The position numbers were made by a program, and so were the translations under genes. 64,000 nt of DNA from Ceratotherium simum simum (lineage: Eukaryota; Chordata; Mammalia; Perissodactyla; Rhinocerotidae), in NCBI RefSeq assembly GCF_000283155.1, contig NW_004454217.1, positions 2,013,278 to 2,077,277 of the forward strand, given 5' to 3'. The notes under the pieces are model-generated. The model had not been told where the DNA came from. It made no database searches and saw only the letters and a program-made list of their open reading frames with translations. Numbering within the stretch: the stretch's first letter is position 1; the number at the start of each line of letters is the position of its first letter. Of the stretch, positions 1 to 12,737 are shown in pieces.

Positions 1-14
1 CCTCACTCTCTTCT

Positions 15-172
15 TGCTGGATGACTTTGGGAAAGTTACCTAACATCTCTGTCTCAATTTTCTCCTCTGTACTATAATGATAATACTAGTATCCCTTCAA
101 GACCGTTTTGAAGAGAAATAAGGGAGATAGTATGGTGCCTAACACATAATGGACAATAAATAATAGCCATTA
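15..172 (+). repeat. MIR SINE fragment
   Basis: Matches the core and 3' part of MIR: a 'gatgactttgggaaagttac' stretch, then a 'ctgtctcaattttctcctctgta' type segment, then a tail resembling 'gtgcctaacacataatggacaataaataa'. The tRNA-like head is missing or lies left of the window. It is ancient and diverged. Confidence 0.85.
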
Positions 173-364
173 ATATTTTTTCATGTAATATGTCCAATAA
201 TTCATTGGAGGTATGAAATACAGGGATTATTATTTGCCCCATTACTATTATTCCTCATTAGGGAGGCAGAAATCAAGGCACTCACCAAATATCTGTGATG
301 AAGCTACAACTAAGACTCCTGTTATCTCATTAATTCATTTAGTAATTATCTATTAAATATGTAT

Positions 365-880
365 GTGGAAGGCAGATTTCTAAGATGGCCCCCAAGAAAT
401 CTGTTCTTGGTGTTTATACCCTCTATAATCCCTTCCGCTTGAGAATCGGCTTGGGTGCAACCTGTGAATATCAGGGATAGTAACTAGCTTGATTAAGTTA
501 TTTTTTATGGCAAAGGTGGTAGAATAGTCACTCCCACAATTATATTATATTAGCAGAATGGAGAGAGATTCTATTGCTGGCTTTGAAGAAATAAATAGCC
601 ATGTTGTGAGAGGGACAAGTGGATAGGATCTGAGGGCAGCTTCTAGGAGCTGAGAGTGACCCCCAGCAGACAGCCAGCGAGAAAATGAGGACTTCAGTCT
701 CACAATTGCAAGAAACTGAATTCTGGCAACAACCTGAATGAACTCAAGGGGACTCCAAGCTCCAAATGATAACACAGCCTAGTCGACACCCTGATTTTGG
801 TCTTATGAGATCCTGAACAGAGAAACCAACTATGCCGTGCCAAGACTTCTGCCCTGCAGAAACTGCAGGTAAAGTACAAG
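365..880 (+). mobile_element. Solo LTR, ERVL-MaLR (MLT1-like)
   Basis: Begins with 'aaggcagatttctaagatgg' and continues through recognisable MLT1 landmarks: the 'cataatcccttccgcttgag' type segment, 'atggcaaaggtggtag', 'gccatgttgtgag', 'gacagccagcgag' and 'gtcgacaccctgatttt'. The 3' end past the 'cagaaactgca' motif is not clear. No internal retroviral DNA adjoins it, so it is a solo LTR remnant. Open frames on the minus strand here are by-products of the repeat. Confidence 0.7.
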
Positions 881-3307
881 AGACTCGTTAAGTGGTAGAA
901 TTGCAATTCACATGACAGATTATGGTAGCTGGAACTAGCGCCATGGCAGGTAGGGTGAAACAAAAGTGTTCAGGGCCTCCTACACTGCCACAATATGGAT
1001 ATTGAGTGGTTTAACTTCCGACATGATAGATGTGATGGTTTATAAGGGCATAGCTAGAAATGTATAAACTCCCTCTCCCACTGAAACGTTTTTAAAAATA
1101 GGTTATATGACCAGAATGTCTAGACTGTGGGAACAAAAGGTTCAATCAAGTATTCTCCTTATCATCTCCAATGGAGCAAAAACAATCTATGACTTTCTGT
1201 TGGTTTGCGACGGTTATTGTTTTTTCAGGAAAAAGTGCTGTCGGAAGAGTGGTCACTTGCAGCTGTTTATTGATTCTTCCAGGGATTGAGAAATGATAAA
1301 ATGCTCAGACCTTTTTAACCTATTGCATCCCGTTGGCATTTGGATGAAAAGCAATTGGCCACTTCTCTTTTCCCAGTAATGGCAGTTCCAAATTCAGATG
1401 AAGCTCCCTAATTAGAAGATCGTAAGCTAGGATGCAAAAGCAAATGGTCACCTGACAGCCCAGAGTAAGACAAATGTTGGTGCTTTGTGCAGGGGCCACT
1501 GGACACTGGCTGAGAAGCTTCATTGAAAGAGAGTTTAAAATTAATTCTGGCATGCAAAATGGTATGGATGTCATAATAAACCTATTGTTTGTTAATAATT
1601 CTTTAAAGCTGAGGTGCACAGTAATTTGTTTGTGATAACAAAGGAGCTGAAAAAGCTTACAATTAGTTGATTGATGAAAAAATAATACCACAGTTTTACT
1701 ATCCCATCACTGAGAGAGCCATGGGCTGGCTACCATCGGTTTTGGTTCCATGGAAGGTACAATACAGACACTTATTCTTATCCCCTAAAGAGGATTTAGA
1801 GTGATTCTTTCCAGTCCTGAATAGGGGAATTGCTGCAGCCTTGAGCTTCTTGTACAGCTATTTTGGCAAATGACAGAGGCGAAGACTTCAACAAGTGTAT
1901 CTGAAATAAGAGGTGGTTTGACAGCCAAGGAAGGCTTTGATCATGTGATAAACGAGTCAATGGGAAGAAATCTCTCATGTGAGAGAGCTATAGTTCTATC
2001 AATTATGTTGCTCTATAAATCAGGAGAATTGGGGAAAGAGTGAGAGGTTGCCTTTCAGCTTCCTGCCAGATGGATTTCTAGGAGAGAAACCCAGCTGCAT
2101 TCCAGAACTCTGTCTGTAGCGCAGATGAGCTCTCAACTGAAGTGAGTTAACATAGACAGGAGTAATATGAAATTACTGACATATTTCCTCAATCTTCTAT
2201 ATCAACCAGTCTGTGGTGGGGAGATATTTCTGATGTAGACTGACCGAGACAAATAAGAACACTCAATTACAAACCCTTTTAATGTCAATTTAAAATCCAC
2301 AGCCAAACTTTCAAACATGTTTTATTTAACAGTCCTCAAATTGGTCACTCTCTGATGAAGGTTGACTGTGAGGGACCTGAAATTCCAGAAGCATGGTGTC
2401 TCGCACGGGGGACTGTCTCCTTAACTAAGACCCTGCGGGTATTTTGTTGTGGGGATGAAAAGCTGAGCCAGTGTTGATAAAGTGACCCTTTAGTGAACCC
2501 AGTAAAAGTGGGTGGCACAGAGGCCTGCTTTTCTCACTCTTCCTGCATAGGCGGATTCATCAAGCCCAAGCTTCAAAGTCTAGGAAACCTCTCAGGAACA
2601 ATCCATCGTACGAGATTTCCAACACCAAGATCAACCTAAGTAAACTCCCCATGAGGATTTTCGATATGGAATGCTAAATTGCTGCAAAATGAGCTCCTAG
2701 TTTTCTGAAATGGAGACGTTCCTTGACATACAGGACTGTAATTGGCAAGACTAGGAAGGAATCATTTCTAAGATGCTATAGGAAACATTTAGTTCCTGGA
2801 TCTTTGTGATCTTTATAAATGTCAAAATCTACCACCTGCCCCACCTCCAGGTACTGACAATATGTTTTTCTTTATTAGGTCTAAATGCGTATATACGGTA
2901 AATGAATTGGTGGTAGGATTCATATAAAGAAAGAACCAAATCTTCCAAAATACTTTCATCTGCAACCAACTAACCACAGAATGAAATCCTATGTAACTCC
3001 TCATGTCAGTGGACATTATGAAATCTGATTTTAAATTATTATACTATACTGCCTTCCTAGAACCATCCACAATTGGATGTCCATTGATAAGTAGAAGAAG
3101 GAGGTTAAAGGGATGAGGCCTTGGATTGGTTAGAAATACATGTTGTTAGAAGTTATAGAAAACTGTGGAGGCTTATAGAAATAAGTTTTCATTTTTCTCC
3201 CATGATGTATTGTCTAGATACAGTTAATGGCTGGCATTGATTCAGTGGTTCAACAATGTCAAGTCAACATCTTTGTGATTCTCTTGACCTTTCCTCATCT
3301 CACATGA
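881..3307. other. Single-copy DNA, no gene seen
   Basis: No familiar repeat or coding region was recognised. The longest frame is 123 codons on the minus strand at 1320-1691; its protein has no recognisable domain, and the DNA is AT-rich with several TAATTA/CAATTAG-like motifs (about 1530-1680), so I treat it as non-coding. The tract could include exon-free intron or intergenic DNA. Confidence 0.5.
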
Positions 3308-3312
3308 CTGCT

Positions 3313-3701
3313 TGTATTAGTTTGTTATAGCTGCTATAACAAGATACCACAGACTGGGGAGCTCAATGACGGAAATTTATTTTCTCATAATTCTGGAGTC
3401 CAGAAGTCTGAGATCACAGTTCAGCAGGATTGGTTTTTTTTAAGGCCTCTTTTCTTGGTTTGTAGATGGCTGTTGTCTTCTGATGTCTTTACATATTCTT
3501 CCCTCTATGTGTGTCTGTCCTAATCTCCTCTTTTTATGACACCAGTCATATTGTATTAGGGCCCAGCCATTGGGCCTCATTTTGCCTTAATTGCCTCTTT
3601 AAAGACTGTCTTCAAATACAGTCACGTTCTGAGGTACTGGTTGACCCAGTGTTGGGACTTCAACATATGAATTTGGGGGGAGCACAATTCAGGCCATAAC
3701 A
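3313..3701 (-). mobile_element. Solo LTR, ERVL-MaLR (MST/MLT-like), with 5-bp duplication
   Basis: Reverse-strand LTR of the MaLR group. On the plus strand it reads from 'tgtattagtttgttatagct' through 'ccacagactgggga', 'aatttattttctcataattc' and 'gacaccagtcatattg' to 'ttcaggccataaca'. It keeps the TG...CA ends and is flanked by a perfect 5-bp duplication CTGCT (3308-3312 and 3702-3706), the length expected for ERVL-type integration. Solo LTR: no internal region is left. Confidence 0.88.
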
Positions 3702-3706
3702 CTGCT

Positions 3707-4569
3707 GAAGCTTGAACTAATATGACCATGTTCAAGGACAAGAGGAGTGACCATCCACCTGGGTCTTCTTCTTAGAAGCCCCACCCACCAGCAGGCTCAT
3801 TGCCCAGACAGAACTAGAATACAACACATTTTATCTAGGGGAGTCTAGGAAGGGGAGAGAAGAATAGGTTTGTTGTGATTCATTTAGCTTAATCACAATC
3901 CACTGCCTGGAGTTGGGTACTTCATTTACTTGCACAAAATCCAGTTTTCTCAGCTAGTAAGAAGGTGGGAGGATGCATATTGTATATGTAAATAAGAGAA
4001 CTTGCCTCAGGGATGAAAAGAAAATAGAGACATGAAAAAGCAGGAAAAGTTTCATTTCATGGACTTGTTAAATTTCAGTGTAGTCCGGGGTTGGGGTGCA
4101 GGTACAGTCAGTACCTGACACAATTGTAAAGAGTCAGTAGTTTTTCTGCTGTTTCCCTTCCCTCTCCGCTCTGTCACCCCACCCTACACCATACTAGGTG
4201 CTCTGTGCCAGCGGATTTTCTGTGTGTCCTCTGATCAAAGCTTGCTCTCAGAAGAGCATCTGCTATCAGTGTGGACTCCGTCTAGTATTCAATGTGAATA
4301 AACTTAAGTCATTGCAATGCATTTCTGAGGGAGATTTCCATTTTAAGCTTTACTTTATAATGAAAGGCTTTGCTCATAATTCAAGGGATTTCAGGCACTG
4401 GTGCACAAATGAGGAAGCTTTAGGGTCAGAACAGCCATTCTAGTGCCCCAGAAATCATACTGAATCGGTGGCTGACTTTACAGATAGCTACCTACTCTAC
4501 TTATTCAGAAGGTTGGCACTGAACACTGGCTTGAACTAGGGCAGCCCTAGAATATTAAAGCTAGATTGG
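3707..4569. other. Single-copy DNA, no gene seen
   Basis: Nothing recognised apart from low-complexity patches. An 81-codon frame at 4198-4443 (+) has no recognisable domain and no neighbouring exon-like signals. Confidence 0.5.
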
Positions 4570-5163
4570 GTCATTGTCATTGGTTTTTTTTTGCTGTGTA
4601 ACAAAGTACCACAAAGGTAACAGCTTGAAACAATACCCGCTTATCTCACAGTTCAGTAGGTGAGAAGTCTGTTGTGGATTTGTCTGAGTTCTCTGCCTAG
4701 GGTCTCACAGGACTGAAATCAAGATGTTGGCCCGGCTACATTGTTATCTGGAGCATCTGGGAAAGAATCTGCTTTCAAGCTCTCTGGTTGTAATCAGAAT
4801 TCATTTCCTTGTGGCTATAGAATGGAGGTCCTCATTTTCTTGCTAGCTATTGCCTGGGGGTTGTTCTCAGCTCTTAGAGGCACTCTGAGGTCCTTGCCAC
4901 ATGGCCCCTTCCATCTTCAAGCCAGTTTTGTATCTCCCTTGTGCTTGAATCTCTGACTTCCTCTTTTGCTACCAGCCAGAGAAAACTCTCTGCTTTTAAA
5001 GAGATCATGTGATTAGATTAGGCCAGATAATCTCCCTATTTTAAAGTCAACTAATTAACCTGAATGACATCTGAAAAATTCCTTTTGCCATGTGATATAA
5101 TCAGAGGAGTAACACTAGGGGACAGAGTTCATGGGGGGACATCTTAGAATTCTGCTCACCATA
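4570..5163 (-). mobile_element. Solo LTR, ERVL-MaLR (MLT1-like)
   Basis: Reverse-strand LTR. Landmarks on the plus strand are 'gctgtgtaacaaagtaccac', 'tatctcacagttcagtaggt', 'ggtctcacaggactgaaatc', 'ttgccacatggccccttcc' and the terminal 'cttagaattctgctcacca'. Ends are worn and no duplication is certain. The 71-codon frame at 4741-4956 lies inside it and is not a gene. Confidence 0.78.
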
Positions 5164-7341
5164 GTCATCTCTGGCTAAGGGCATGTCCATGAAGAAATGT
5201 CTGCCTTATTTTTTTTTTTTGAAATTTTGACCAGCAGTAAGACAGAGGAGCTAAAAGAGTACTGTACATAGACTTGGTCAACCCAGTGGTTTAGCTAAGG
5301 GATGAGCCTTTTTAGACAGTAAAGTCACATGGAAGAGGAAGAAGGAGAGTTAGAAGAAAACTTCAAGCTCTACGAAAATAAGAAAGGAACGAGGTTTGTT
5401 TTTTTGCTCTCATATTCCCAATAAGAGTTAGTCACAGAGTAAGCACTCAGTGAGTGTTTGTTAAATGGACAGATGATTAGACTGTGTATTAGTCAACTTC
5501 TGTTTTGTTAACAAACGTCTCCCCAATCTTTCTCACTTACAATAACAAACTTTTTATTTCTAATTATCTTGATCTCAGTATTTTCCTTTCTCCTGATGGA
5601 TCTTGGTAAAAGAGACCAAGTTAAAGTACACAACTATGTTAACGCCTCTCAGAGATGGACATAAGTCACGTCAAGTCATATGGTCGATCCCACAGCCATG
5701 GGATGGGAAAGTTTGGTGCATCTACCGAAAGCTACTGCAACATCATAGGACAAAGGATAAGAATGCATAATCCTAAAACAGAGAGAGGGCAGCACAGTTG
5801 GCAACAATGATGCAATCTATCACAGACTATCTATCCATAATTTATTACCTAATAATTTTCCCTGACACTGTGTTAGATTCTCTAAGGTTTCACACTGCAA
5901 GAAGAATATTTAGGTGGGAAGGGTAGCTGACTGATGTTTTCCTACTCCATCACTCTGAGCTCTCTCTTCCTCTGGGTTCTCTTATATTCCTGTGTGGACA
6001 GCATAATACATATTAGGCAAAGTTCCTTAAGGACTTTGAATGACTCATTTGCCCAGCCTCACTATAACACCTGGAGGTCCTCCATCCTAGAGTCTTGTTC
6101 TAAGAAAACAATTTTATTTTCTTTATTGTCTAGAGAACCTCAGATATCTAATCCATGAATTTTACATGGAAGATTTGCTTTCTCACTGTTTAAATGTACT
6201 TCAAACCTAACCTAATTGGAAAAATGATGTTACTTTTACCTAAAAAATTATAAGTACATTATAAGTATTCTTTTGTAAAGAAAATATGTATCTAGCTCAA
6301 TCTATCTTTCCTTAAAGAAGTATATATCTTTTCCTTTCCTGCATTCAGGCAACATTAGTCTTAAATTATAGCAACATGTAGTGAAAAAATATTGTTCTCT
6401 TACTTTTAATGCATGTTCATTTCTCAAACTTTGAGGAAAAGTTGTTGTGGAAATAACATTTTAGTCAATAGATTGCTAACATATTATATTATATGCCTTG
6501 CACCTTGGGTAATGTGATGTATGGAAAATTACTTAGCTATTAGTCTTCAGTAGGATCCAAATGAATAATGAGAATTGGTAATTCATCTTATTTTCAAGGA
6601 TTTTCAACACTATCTGTGTCCTTGGGGCCACTTCTGCAAATGTAACACTTTACTATTTCCTGATCCAAAGCGACAGAAGGCTTTTTTTTAAAAGTCTAAG
6701 ATATAAAAGAGGATTGAGGCTTGTCTGAGCTATGCATCCATAAAGACAGGCAGGCAGAAACATAACCATTTGTTTGTGTTTCTTTTCAAATGCAACAGCT
6801 AGAACAATGACTGCTTCCCCCTTCATGTAAAGTTTCCCAAGCACCCTAGACAGCCGCAATCCTTCTGTTATCAAATAAAAAGCCGAGTGGCAGCCTCACA
6901 TCTCACCTTTACTCTTGATCCTTGGTCTTGATGAACCACCTCCTGCCATAAAGGGAAAAGTAAAAATTCTCACCGTCCTCCCATTTTTCTGATGGGCTCT
7001 AACAAGGTTTTCTGTTAGCTAGTGATACTGAGAGTCCTTGTTGAGTAAATAAACAACAAATAAATGAGGTGGGTGGGGGAACATTCATAAGGGTGAATAT
7101 TAGAAAAGATTCAGAAGCATGTGGTTCTCCTGGCTGTCACACCTACCCTGATGGTATCACAGTTACCTCCAGAATGAAAGAAAATGGTCCCTTGGTATCT
7201 CCTGTCCTCAGTGTTTTTCTGCCTCCTGGGTTTATTATGGTTAATATGATCTTTCTTTCTCTTAAAGAGTTTGGACTTAAGGGTAAAGGGGGCACTGAAT
7301 TATGCAATAGAATTGTTCTGCAAAACTAGCCAGCTATTTAC
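5164..7341. other. Mostly single-copy DNA with an MIR/L2 tail
   Basis: Around 5415-5470 there is a typical MIR/L2 3' tail ('agtaagcactcagtgagtg', 'tttgttaaatgg'). From about 5488 ('tattagtcaacttctgtttt') there may be a worn LTR on the minus strand. The rest is unrecognised. Frames at 5934-6158 (+) and 6653-6874 (-) show no known domain. Confidence 0.4.
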
Positions 7342-7349
7342 CAAATCTT

Positions 7350-7599
7350 TCTTTTTTTTGTTTTTGGTGAGTAAGATCAGCCCTGTCCTAACATCTGCCA
7401 ATCCCTCCTTTTTTTTGCTGAGGAAGACTGGCTCTGGGCTAACATCCGTGCCCATCTTCCTCCACTTTATATGGGACACCGCCACAGCATGGCTTGCCAA
7501 GTGGTGCGTTGGTGCGTGACTGGGATCCAAACCAGCGAACCTTGGGCCTCGAAGCGGAGAGCGCGCACTTAACTGCTTGTGCCACCCAGCCGGCCCCAG
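7350..7599 (-). mobile_element. ERE SINE (equine tRNA-derived), copy 1
   Basis: Reverse-strand SINE: on the plus strand an oligo-T tract, two 'ctaacatc' tail units, 'ccacagcatggcttgcc', 'gggatccaaaccagcgaacc' and a terminal 'ccagccggcccc'. Flanked by the 8-bp duplication CAAATCTT (7342-7349 and 7600-7607). It interrupts an LTR-like sequence that resumes after 7607. The 144- and 66-codon minus-strand frames and the plus-strand frames here are artefacts of the SINE. Confidence 0.95.
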
Positions 7600-7607
7600 C
7601 AAATCTT

Positions 7608-8005
7608 GTTTTGCTGCTTCCTGAGCACATGAACCACATTGTCCAGACTTGCTTACAACTGGGTGTGGGTTCTGAGTTTCAGCAAATGGAATATGGGCAG
7701 AAATTAAATGTGCGACTCTCCAGCAACATGCCATAAAATTCCCCTTAGCGATCCTTTATTGGTTGGATGAAGATGAGCATGGTGATCTTGTAAACCATGT
7801 GGAGAAGACGGTGTAGTTACAAGATGGAAGGAGGCTGAGTACCTGAAAATCGCAATTTGGAGAAGTGTCCTCGGCTGATCAAGAACTTCTATTTTGGACT
7901 TTTTTGAAAGAAGAATAAACTTCTATTGTGTTTGAACCATTATGTGTTAGGGCTTTGTTATTGCATCTATTATTTCTTTAACTAATGCATGTATAATTTT
8001 ATTGT
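7608..8005 (+). mobile_element. LTR-like repeat interrupted by the ERE (probable MaLR/ERVL)
   Basis: After the SINE, sequence reads 'tgttttgctgcttcctgagc' and later 'tacaagatggaagga', then a polyadenylation signal AATAAA at 7914-7919 followed by 'cttctattgtgtttgaacca', as at the 3' end of a common mammalian LTR. A related copy lies at 14390-14790. The left part of the element must lie upstream of 7350 but its edge is not visible. Confidence 0.55.
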
Positions 8006-8261
8006 GTCCTTAAATTACAGAAATAAACAAATCCTGTAATGTGTGCATGTCGTAATGAATATGGAGAGGAGATTGGGACATATGGAGAAGAAGGAGGGAT
8101 TGTTATCTAGTACTTATGTACCTAAATCTGGACTCTAACCAGAATTAGCATGGAGGATTCTTCATTGCCACCCACTGAGGTTTAGAGATGCTTAATTGGT
8201 GAATGTACTTAGTCAAGCTTTGAAATGACTGCAAACCTGACCAACTTTAATTGTGGAGGCA

Positions 8262-8377
8262 TTTTGCTAGGCTGTGTACAGATTCCTGACCCACAGAAAC
8301 TGTGACATAATAAATTTTGTTGTTTTAAGCCACTAATTTTGGAGTAATTTGTTACAAAGTAATAGAAAACTACCATA
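8262..8377 (+). mobile_element. LTR 3' end, ERVL-MaLR (MLT1-like)
   Basis: Shows 'attcctgacccacagaaact', AATAAA at 8309-8314, 'tgttgttttaagccactaa' and 'gtaatttgttacaaagtaat', the standard end of an MLT1 LTR. The upstream part is too worn to delimit. Confidence 0.75.
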
Positions 8378-8384
8378 GGCTGGA

Positions 8385-8900
8385 TCTACTAAAGCTGAAT
8401 ATGTATATCCCATCATGCAGAATTTCCACTCACAGCAATACATACATACATGTTGAATAAAAGACATGCACAGGAATGTTCACATTACCACCATTCATAA
8501 TAGCCCACACTGGACACTTCCCAAAAGTCCACCACATTAAATGTCCACCAAACGTAATGGATGAGTAAATGGCAGTGTATTCACAAAATGGAAAACTAGA
8601 CAGCATTGAGAATGATCAATACACAACTAAACATAAAAACATTGATACATTTCACAAAGAAGCCGGGTATCTAATATGTCATTTAATTTATATAAGTATT
8701 CTGTTTCTAATCAGTATTATGTCAGTATAATGATTACCCTCTGGAGGAGATTAAGACTGGAAAGGGGGCTCAAAGTGGGCCTTGTGTTGTAAATAATATT
8801 CTGTTTCTTGAATGCTGTATGGCATCTTGGTGAAAATTCATCAAGGTTTACGCTTCGATATATTTACATTTCTGTATAAATATTAAATATTAAAAACTTG
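8385..8900 (+). mobile_element. Old L1 3' end (L1M-type)
   Basis: Follows the end of L1 ORF2 and its 3' UTR: 'tgcacaggaatgttcac', 'cattcataatagcccacact', 'aatgtccaccaaacg', 'aaaacattgatacatt', then 'ggtgaaaattcatcaagg' and an A/T-rich end. ORF2 is destroyed by stops and indels. Confidence 0.75.
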
Positions 8901-8984
8901 TAAACATTTAAAAATGTGTATGCCTTTGTAATAGAAATCTATCTTGATACTCTTCAGCATATAAATAAAGCTGTGTGTATTTTT

Positions 8985-9365
8985 TGTTTTTCAGTGCTGT
9001 GTATCGTTTCAGAAATTTGAAGACAGCCTACATGAGCACTAAAGCGATTGGTTAAATAAATTGTGGGGCGCTCATAAAGTGGTTTGCTATAAAGTTATTA
9101 GGATGAATATAGGGAACTATGTTTGTTGATATAGAAAGATGCTCACTATATGCTTCTTAATGAGAATAATAGAGGATATAGACATACATGCCAGGGACTG
9201 GCAGAACCACAGTGGGTTAGACAGATAAAAAGATATTTACCAAAATATTAATAATGATTTACTTGAGTGGTAACTTTATGGTTGATTTTTTTTTTTTGGT
9301 TTATCTATATTTTTAATGCATCAGTGGATTTGCTTTGATTTTATGTATTTGTATTAATTTTATTT
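8985..9365 (+). mobile_element. Second old L1 3' end fragment
   Basis: Resembles a different L1 3' subfamily: 'gcgattggttaaataaattg', then 'gatatagaaagatgctcac', 'gggttagacagataaaaag' and 'gatttacttgagtggtaac'. It lies head-to-tail with the fragment ending near 8900 and is probably a separate insertion. Confidence 0.6.
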
Positions 9366-11869
9366 TAATATTTTAGAAGTCAGAAGTCATGTTTTTATTC
9401 AACAACATTCATTGTACACATATTTAACACATTCAATGTAGACCTTGTACAAAGTCAGAACTCAATAAATATTTACTTACTGCTTGACCAAATAAAAGAA
9501 AACCCATAATGAGAGATAATCTATCATCCTAGTCCACGTATTTTAATATATATCTTAGAGAAGGGCATTTCTGTATTCTAACAAGTTGTATAGATAGAGA
9601 CAACAGGTGAAAATGATGTGTATTCATGTGTGCATTTTGTGGGGGGGTTACATATTGAAACCTGGCTTAAAGGCATTTGGGACATTAATTTAAATCAGAG
9701 GGAGAGATGCAATTGAGCAGGGACAATAAAGGGAATGCCTCCAGTTGGTTAATAGTCTGTGGACATTTTTTTTCAAATCTATTGAACAATGTGTTAATTT
9801 CATTAGATGTTATATGTGATGTGTAGGCTCCTTGTCTGATTTTGTGAAGGTCACATAAATCCTGACTCATTCACGGGGAGGAAACAACCTGTCAGGATCT
9901 TCACAGACCAGGCAGGTGGTTGGTGACAGGATGCCCGGTGATCTGAAGCTTAGAATTGCAAGTGGTTGCTGATTCTGCAGGCAAGGCTCAAGTTCTGGAT
10001 TTTGTATTTCCTGTCTGGGAATGACTTTACAAAAATAAGGCATACTGGAAAAATCCATAATAGTTTTAAATAGTTATTTATTTTTCTTCCTTTTTCTTTT
10101 GCCTTTTGTATATGTGTGTGCCTGTGTCTGGTGGCACGCCCTAGACTAAACATCAGCAGCTCTTATTTTTTTGTTGCAAAAAAATATTGACAACTATCTA
10201 CTTAAATGTAGTAACACCAACTCGGCTGTCTCAGTGGAAACAAAACTGTTCACAATGCCAAAATGTAAATAGAGATGAGGGAGGTTGGAGAGGAAGAAGG
10301 AAGCAGTAAGAGAAGATTTAAAAAAATATTTTTTAAAGATATAAGAGCCAAGACTTTCCTATCACAAAAATAACAGTTTGGTATTTTATGCAAATTAATT
10401 TATGTAATATAGCAAGAATTAATAGACTAGCACAGGAGCTAGCTGCATTGAATAACAAAATACAGAAATGAGAAGACACAATAAATGAATAATTACTGTC
10501 TGGATTATAGATTATCCAGGCTTTTACTTTCTCTTCTTTCTTCTCCTTGTCTTTTGGGCATTTACCACGTAACTACTAGAATATAGCCGAAACTTAAAAA
10601 AAAATGATTGAAACTCAAATAGGTTTCATTTATCTGCTTGCTGAGATCTATTTTAGAAAGTGAAGTGAGGGATATCTCAAAGCAGTTGACTTAATTGGGG
10701 GAAGTACCTATAGATCTGTAGTTTAGTGTTTTTTTTTTTGCTATTCACAGTCCAATTTACCATAAGTGTAGTTTTTAAAATCATTATATGAAAAAGCTGA
10801 CCAAATTATTTACCATTTTTTATTGCAAGCTTTATAGCTCAGTGAAAAAGGTGGTGTGGGGGGTAAATTTTGCCTAATGAAAGAGGCTTAGAAAAAGAAG
10901 TGAATGACACAGAAGTACAATTGTTGAAAGCAACAGTAGATGGGTTTGACTGTGTGCTCACTGCAAGGTTAGGTGAGGGGTGATGCTAGGCCCTAATGCT
11001 AGTTCGAGTGTGTTCAAATGGGCACATTTTCAGAGGCCAGAGGTACATACTGGTGGGCATTCCAAGGGGCTTATAAATCTCTAATTATGATTCAGAATAG
11101 AACCAACTCACCAGATTGAATAGCACCATATCTCCCCTGGGAATGAAACTTTGAATCAGAGATGAGGTACATAGGCAACTAAAGTGAGAGGTCTGATGTT
11201 CCTAATTGCAAACCTATGGGTTAGGAAAAGGATTGAAGTCGCCACGGTGGTCCTGGCATTACATAATATGACATAACAGATAAAAGATGAGATGCTGAGT
11301 TGCAAGTGTTTAAAATCTTACTTTCTCTTCCAACTCCCCATTGCGCCCCTTGAACAAAAGAAATTCTTTTTCACTGGGTCAACATTCTGGGCTTCATCCA
11401 AGTCCTGCAGAATCTGTGTCTTGAGAAATAGGGAAATAGAATCTGGAGAGGCTAAATGGATCTACATAATAAAAAGCTGAGATGGGAGAGAAGGGAAGGG
11501 GAGAAGCAAATATCTTTGAAGATTGAGTCTGAGAGAGAAATTAGGAGAGAAGTTTACAGATTGTTGGAATGACAGAGAGAATTTGGAATCCTGTCATGCC
11601 TATAAGAGCTGTTGAAAATGAGAGAGAGGTGGAAAAATGTTGCAGAAATTTGGAGATTAAAAGAGTATTCGGGTGGTTTTGAACCTGCACGTTGAGATTA
11701 TTGGAGCCAAAATGTATGGAAACTGAATTAGAGGGGAGGTCAATGAATGGCATGTAGACAAATAGCTTGTATAACCTGACTCCATGAAACTTCTGGAATT
11801 AGCTTAAAAAAATAGAATATTCAACGTAGCATAGGGATAGAAACTTGAAAATGTATTTTTGAGTTGTAT
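9366..11869. other. Single-copy DNA, no gene seen
   Basis: Apart from A-rich patches and one MIR/L2-like tail near 9420-9475 ('actcaataaatatttac') nothing was recognised. Frames at 9867-10153 (-) and 11541-11753 (-) have no recognisable domain. Confidence 0.45.
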
Positions 11870-12010
11870 ATATGTGCTTATCATTGTGTGAAATTAGGGC
11901 AATACATTTAACTTCTGGGGCAACCAGTTTTCTCATCAATTAAGTGGAATAAGTACAGCAACATGAAAATAAGCACACTAGCACAGGCCCAATATATGCT
12001 GGTTTGAACA
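11870..12010 (+). repeat. MIR SINE fragment
   Basis: Degenerate MIR core: 'tgtgtgaaattagggcaata', 'catttaacttctgggg', 'ttttctcatcaattaagtgg' and 'cacaggcccaatatatgctg'. Confidence 0.6.
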
Positions 12011-12519
12011 AAAAGAAGAAAAAGAAAAAGCTAGAAGCCTGCCCCATATATAATAATTTTGAAATAATTAATCACATACTCATTTATAGGATTGTAATTC
12101 TTCCTTTTGGTTCTATGACTTCTACAATCTATAGCTAACAAGTAGTAATTAAGCATCCCAAGAGATTTGAACACTGAGACATTCATATAATGTTGTATCA
12201 CAATCATTGGATCAGAAATAATAGTCTTTACTACACAGCAGAGTCCCTATAAAGCTACTGGCTTACTAAACCATTAAAAGGACCAGGTTCTTAGCAACTG
12301 TAGTTTTGCAAATATAAGACAAATTACTTGATTCTTTTAACAAATATTCTTGGCCCCATCCCTATTCCATGTACCTGTTTTTTACTTATTTTCTAATCTG
12401 AGTTGGTTAATGACTTTAAGTTTTAGAACTCTTAATTTTAGGAGTCATGGAAAAGATGATGTTGGACCATATTACAGCACATAAGAAAGAGACATCAAAA
12501 TCCAGTTGGCAGAACTCAC

Positions 12520-12655
12520 AGCCTGAATGTAAACTCCACAAGGTTAGGGACATTTTTCTGCTTTACCTTCCTGATCTATTTTCAGTGCCTAAATCAAGGC
12601 TTAGCCATATATGGATACTTGATAAATATTTGTTAAGAGAATTAATAAATGGATT
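12520..12655 (+). repeat. L2 LINE 3' end
   Basis: Typical L2 tail: 'gtaaactccacaaggttag', 'ggacatttttctgctttac', 'ttcagtgcctaaatcaagg', then 'gatacttgataaatatttgt'. The 80-codon frame covering it is not a gene. Confidence 0.8.
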
Positions 12656-12737
12656 AACCATGAAATTGCTATGGCTATTGACCAACTGAGTTATCTTAAA
12701 GTTAATCATAGTTTTCAAAATTTTGCCCTTTCTAGAG

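Noticed and set aside
365..880. Possible endogenous retrovirus provirus
   Set aside because: Only isolated LTRs are seen anywhere in the window; no internal gag, pol or env-like sequence was recognised between LTRs.
7300..7734. 144-codon minus frame
   Set aside because: Covers the ERE SINE and its LTR flank; no domain and no conservation expected.
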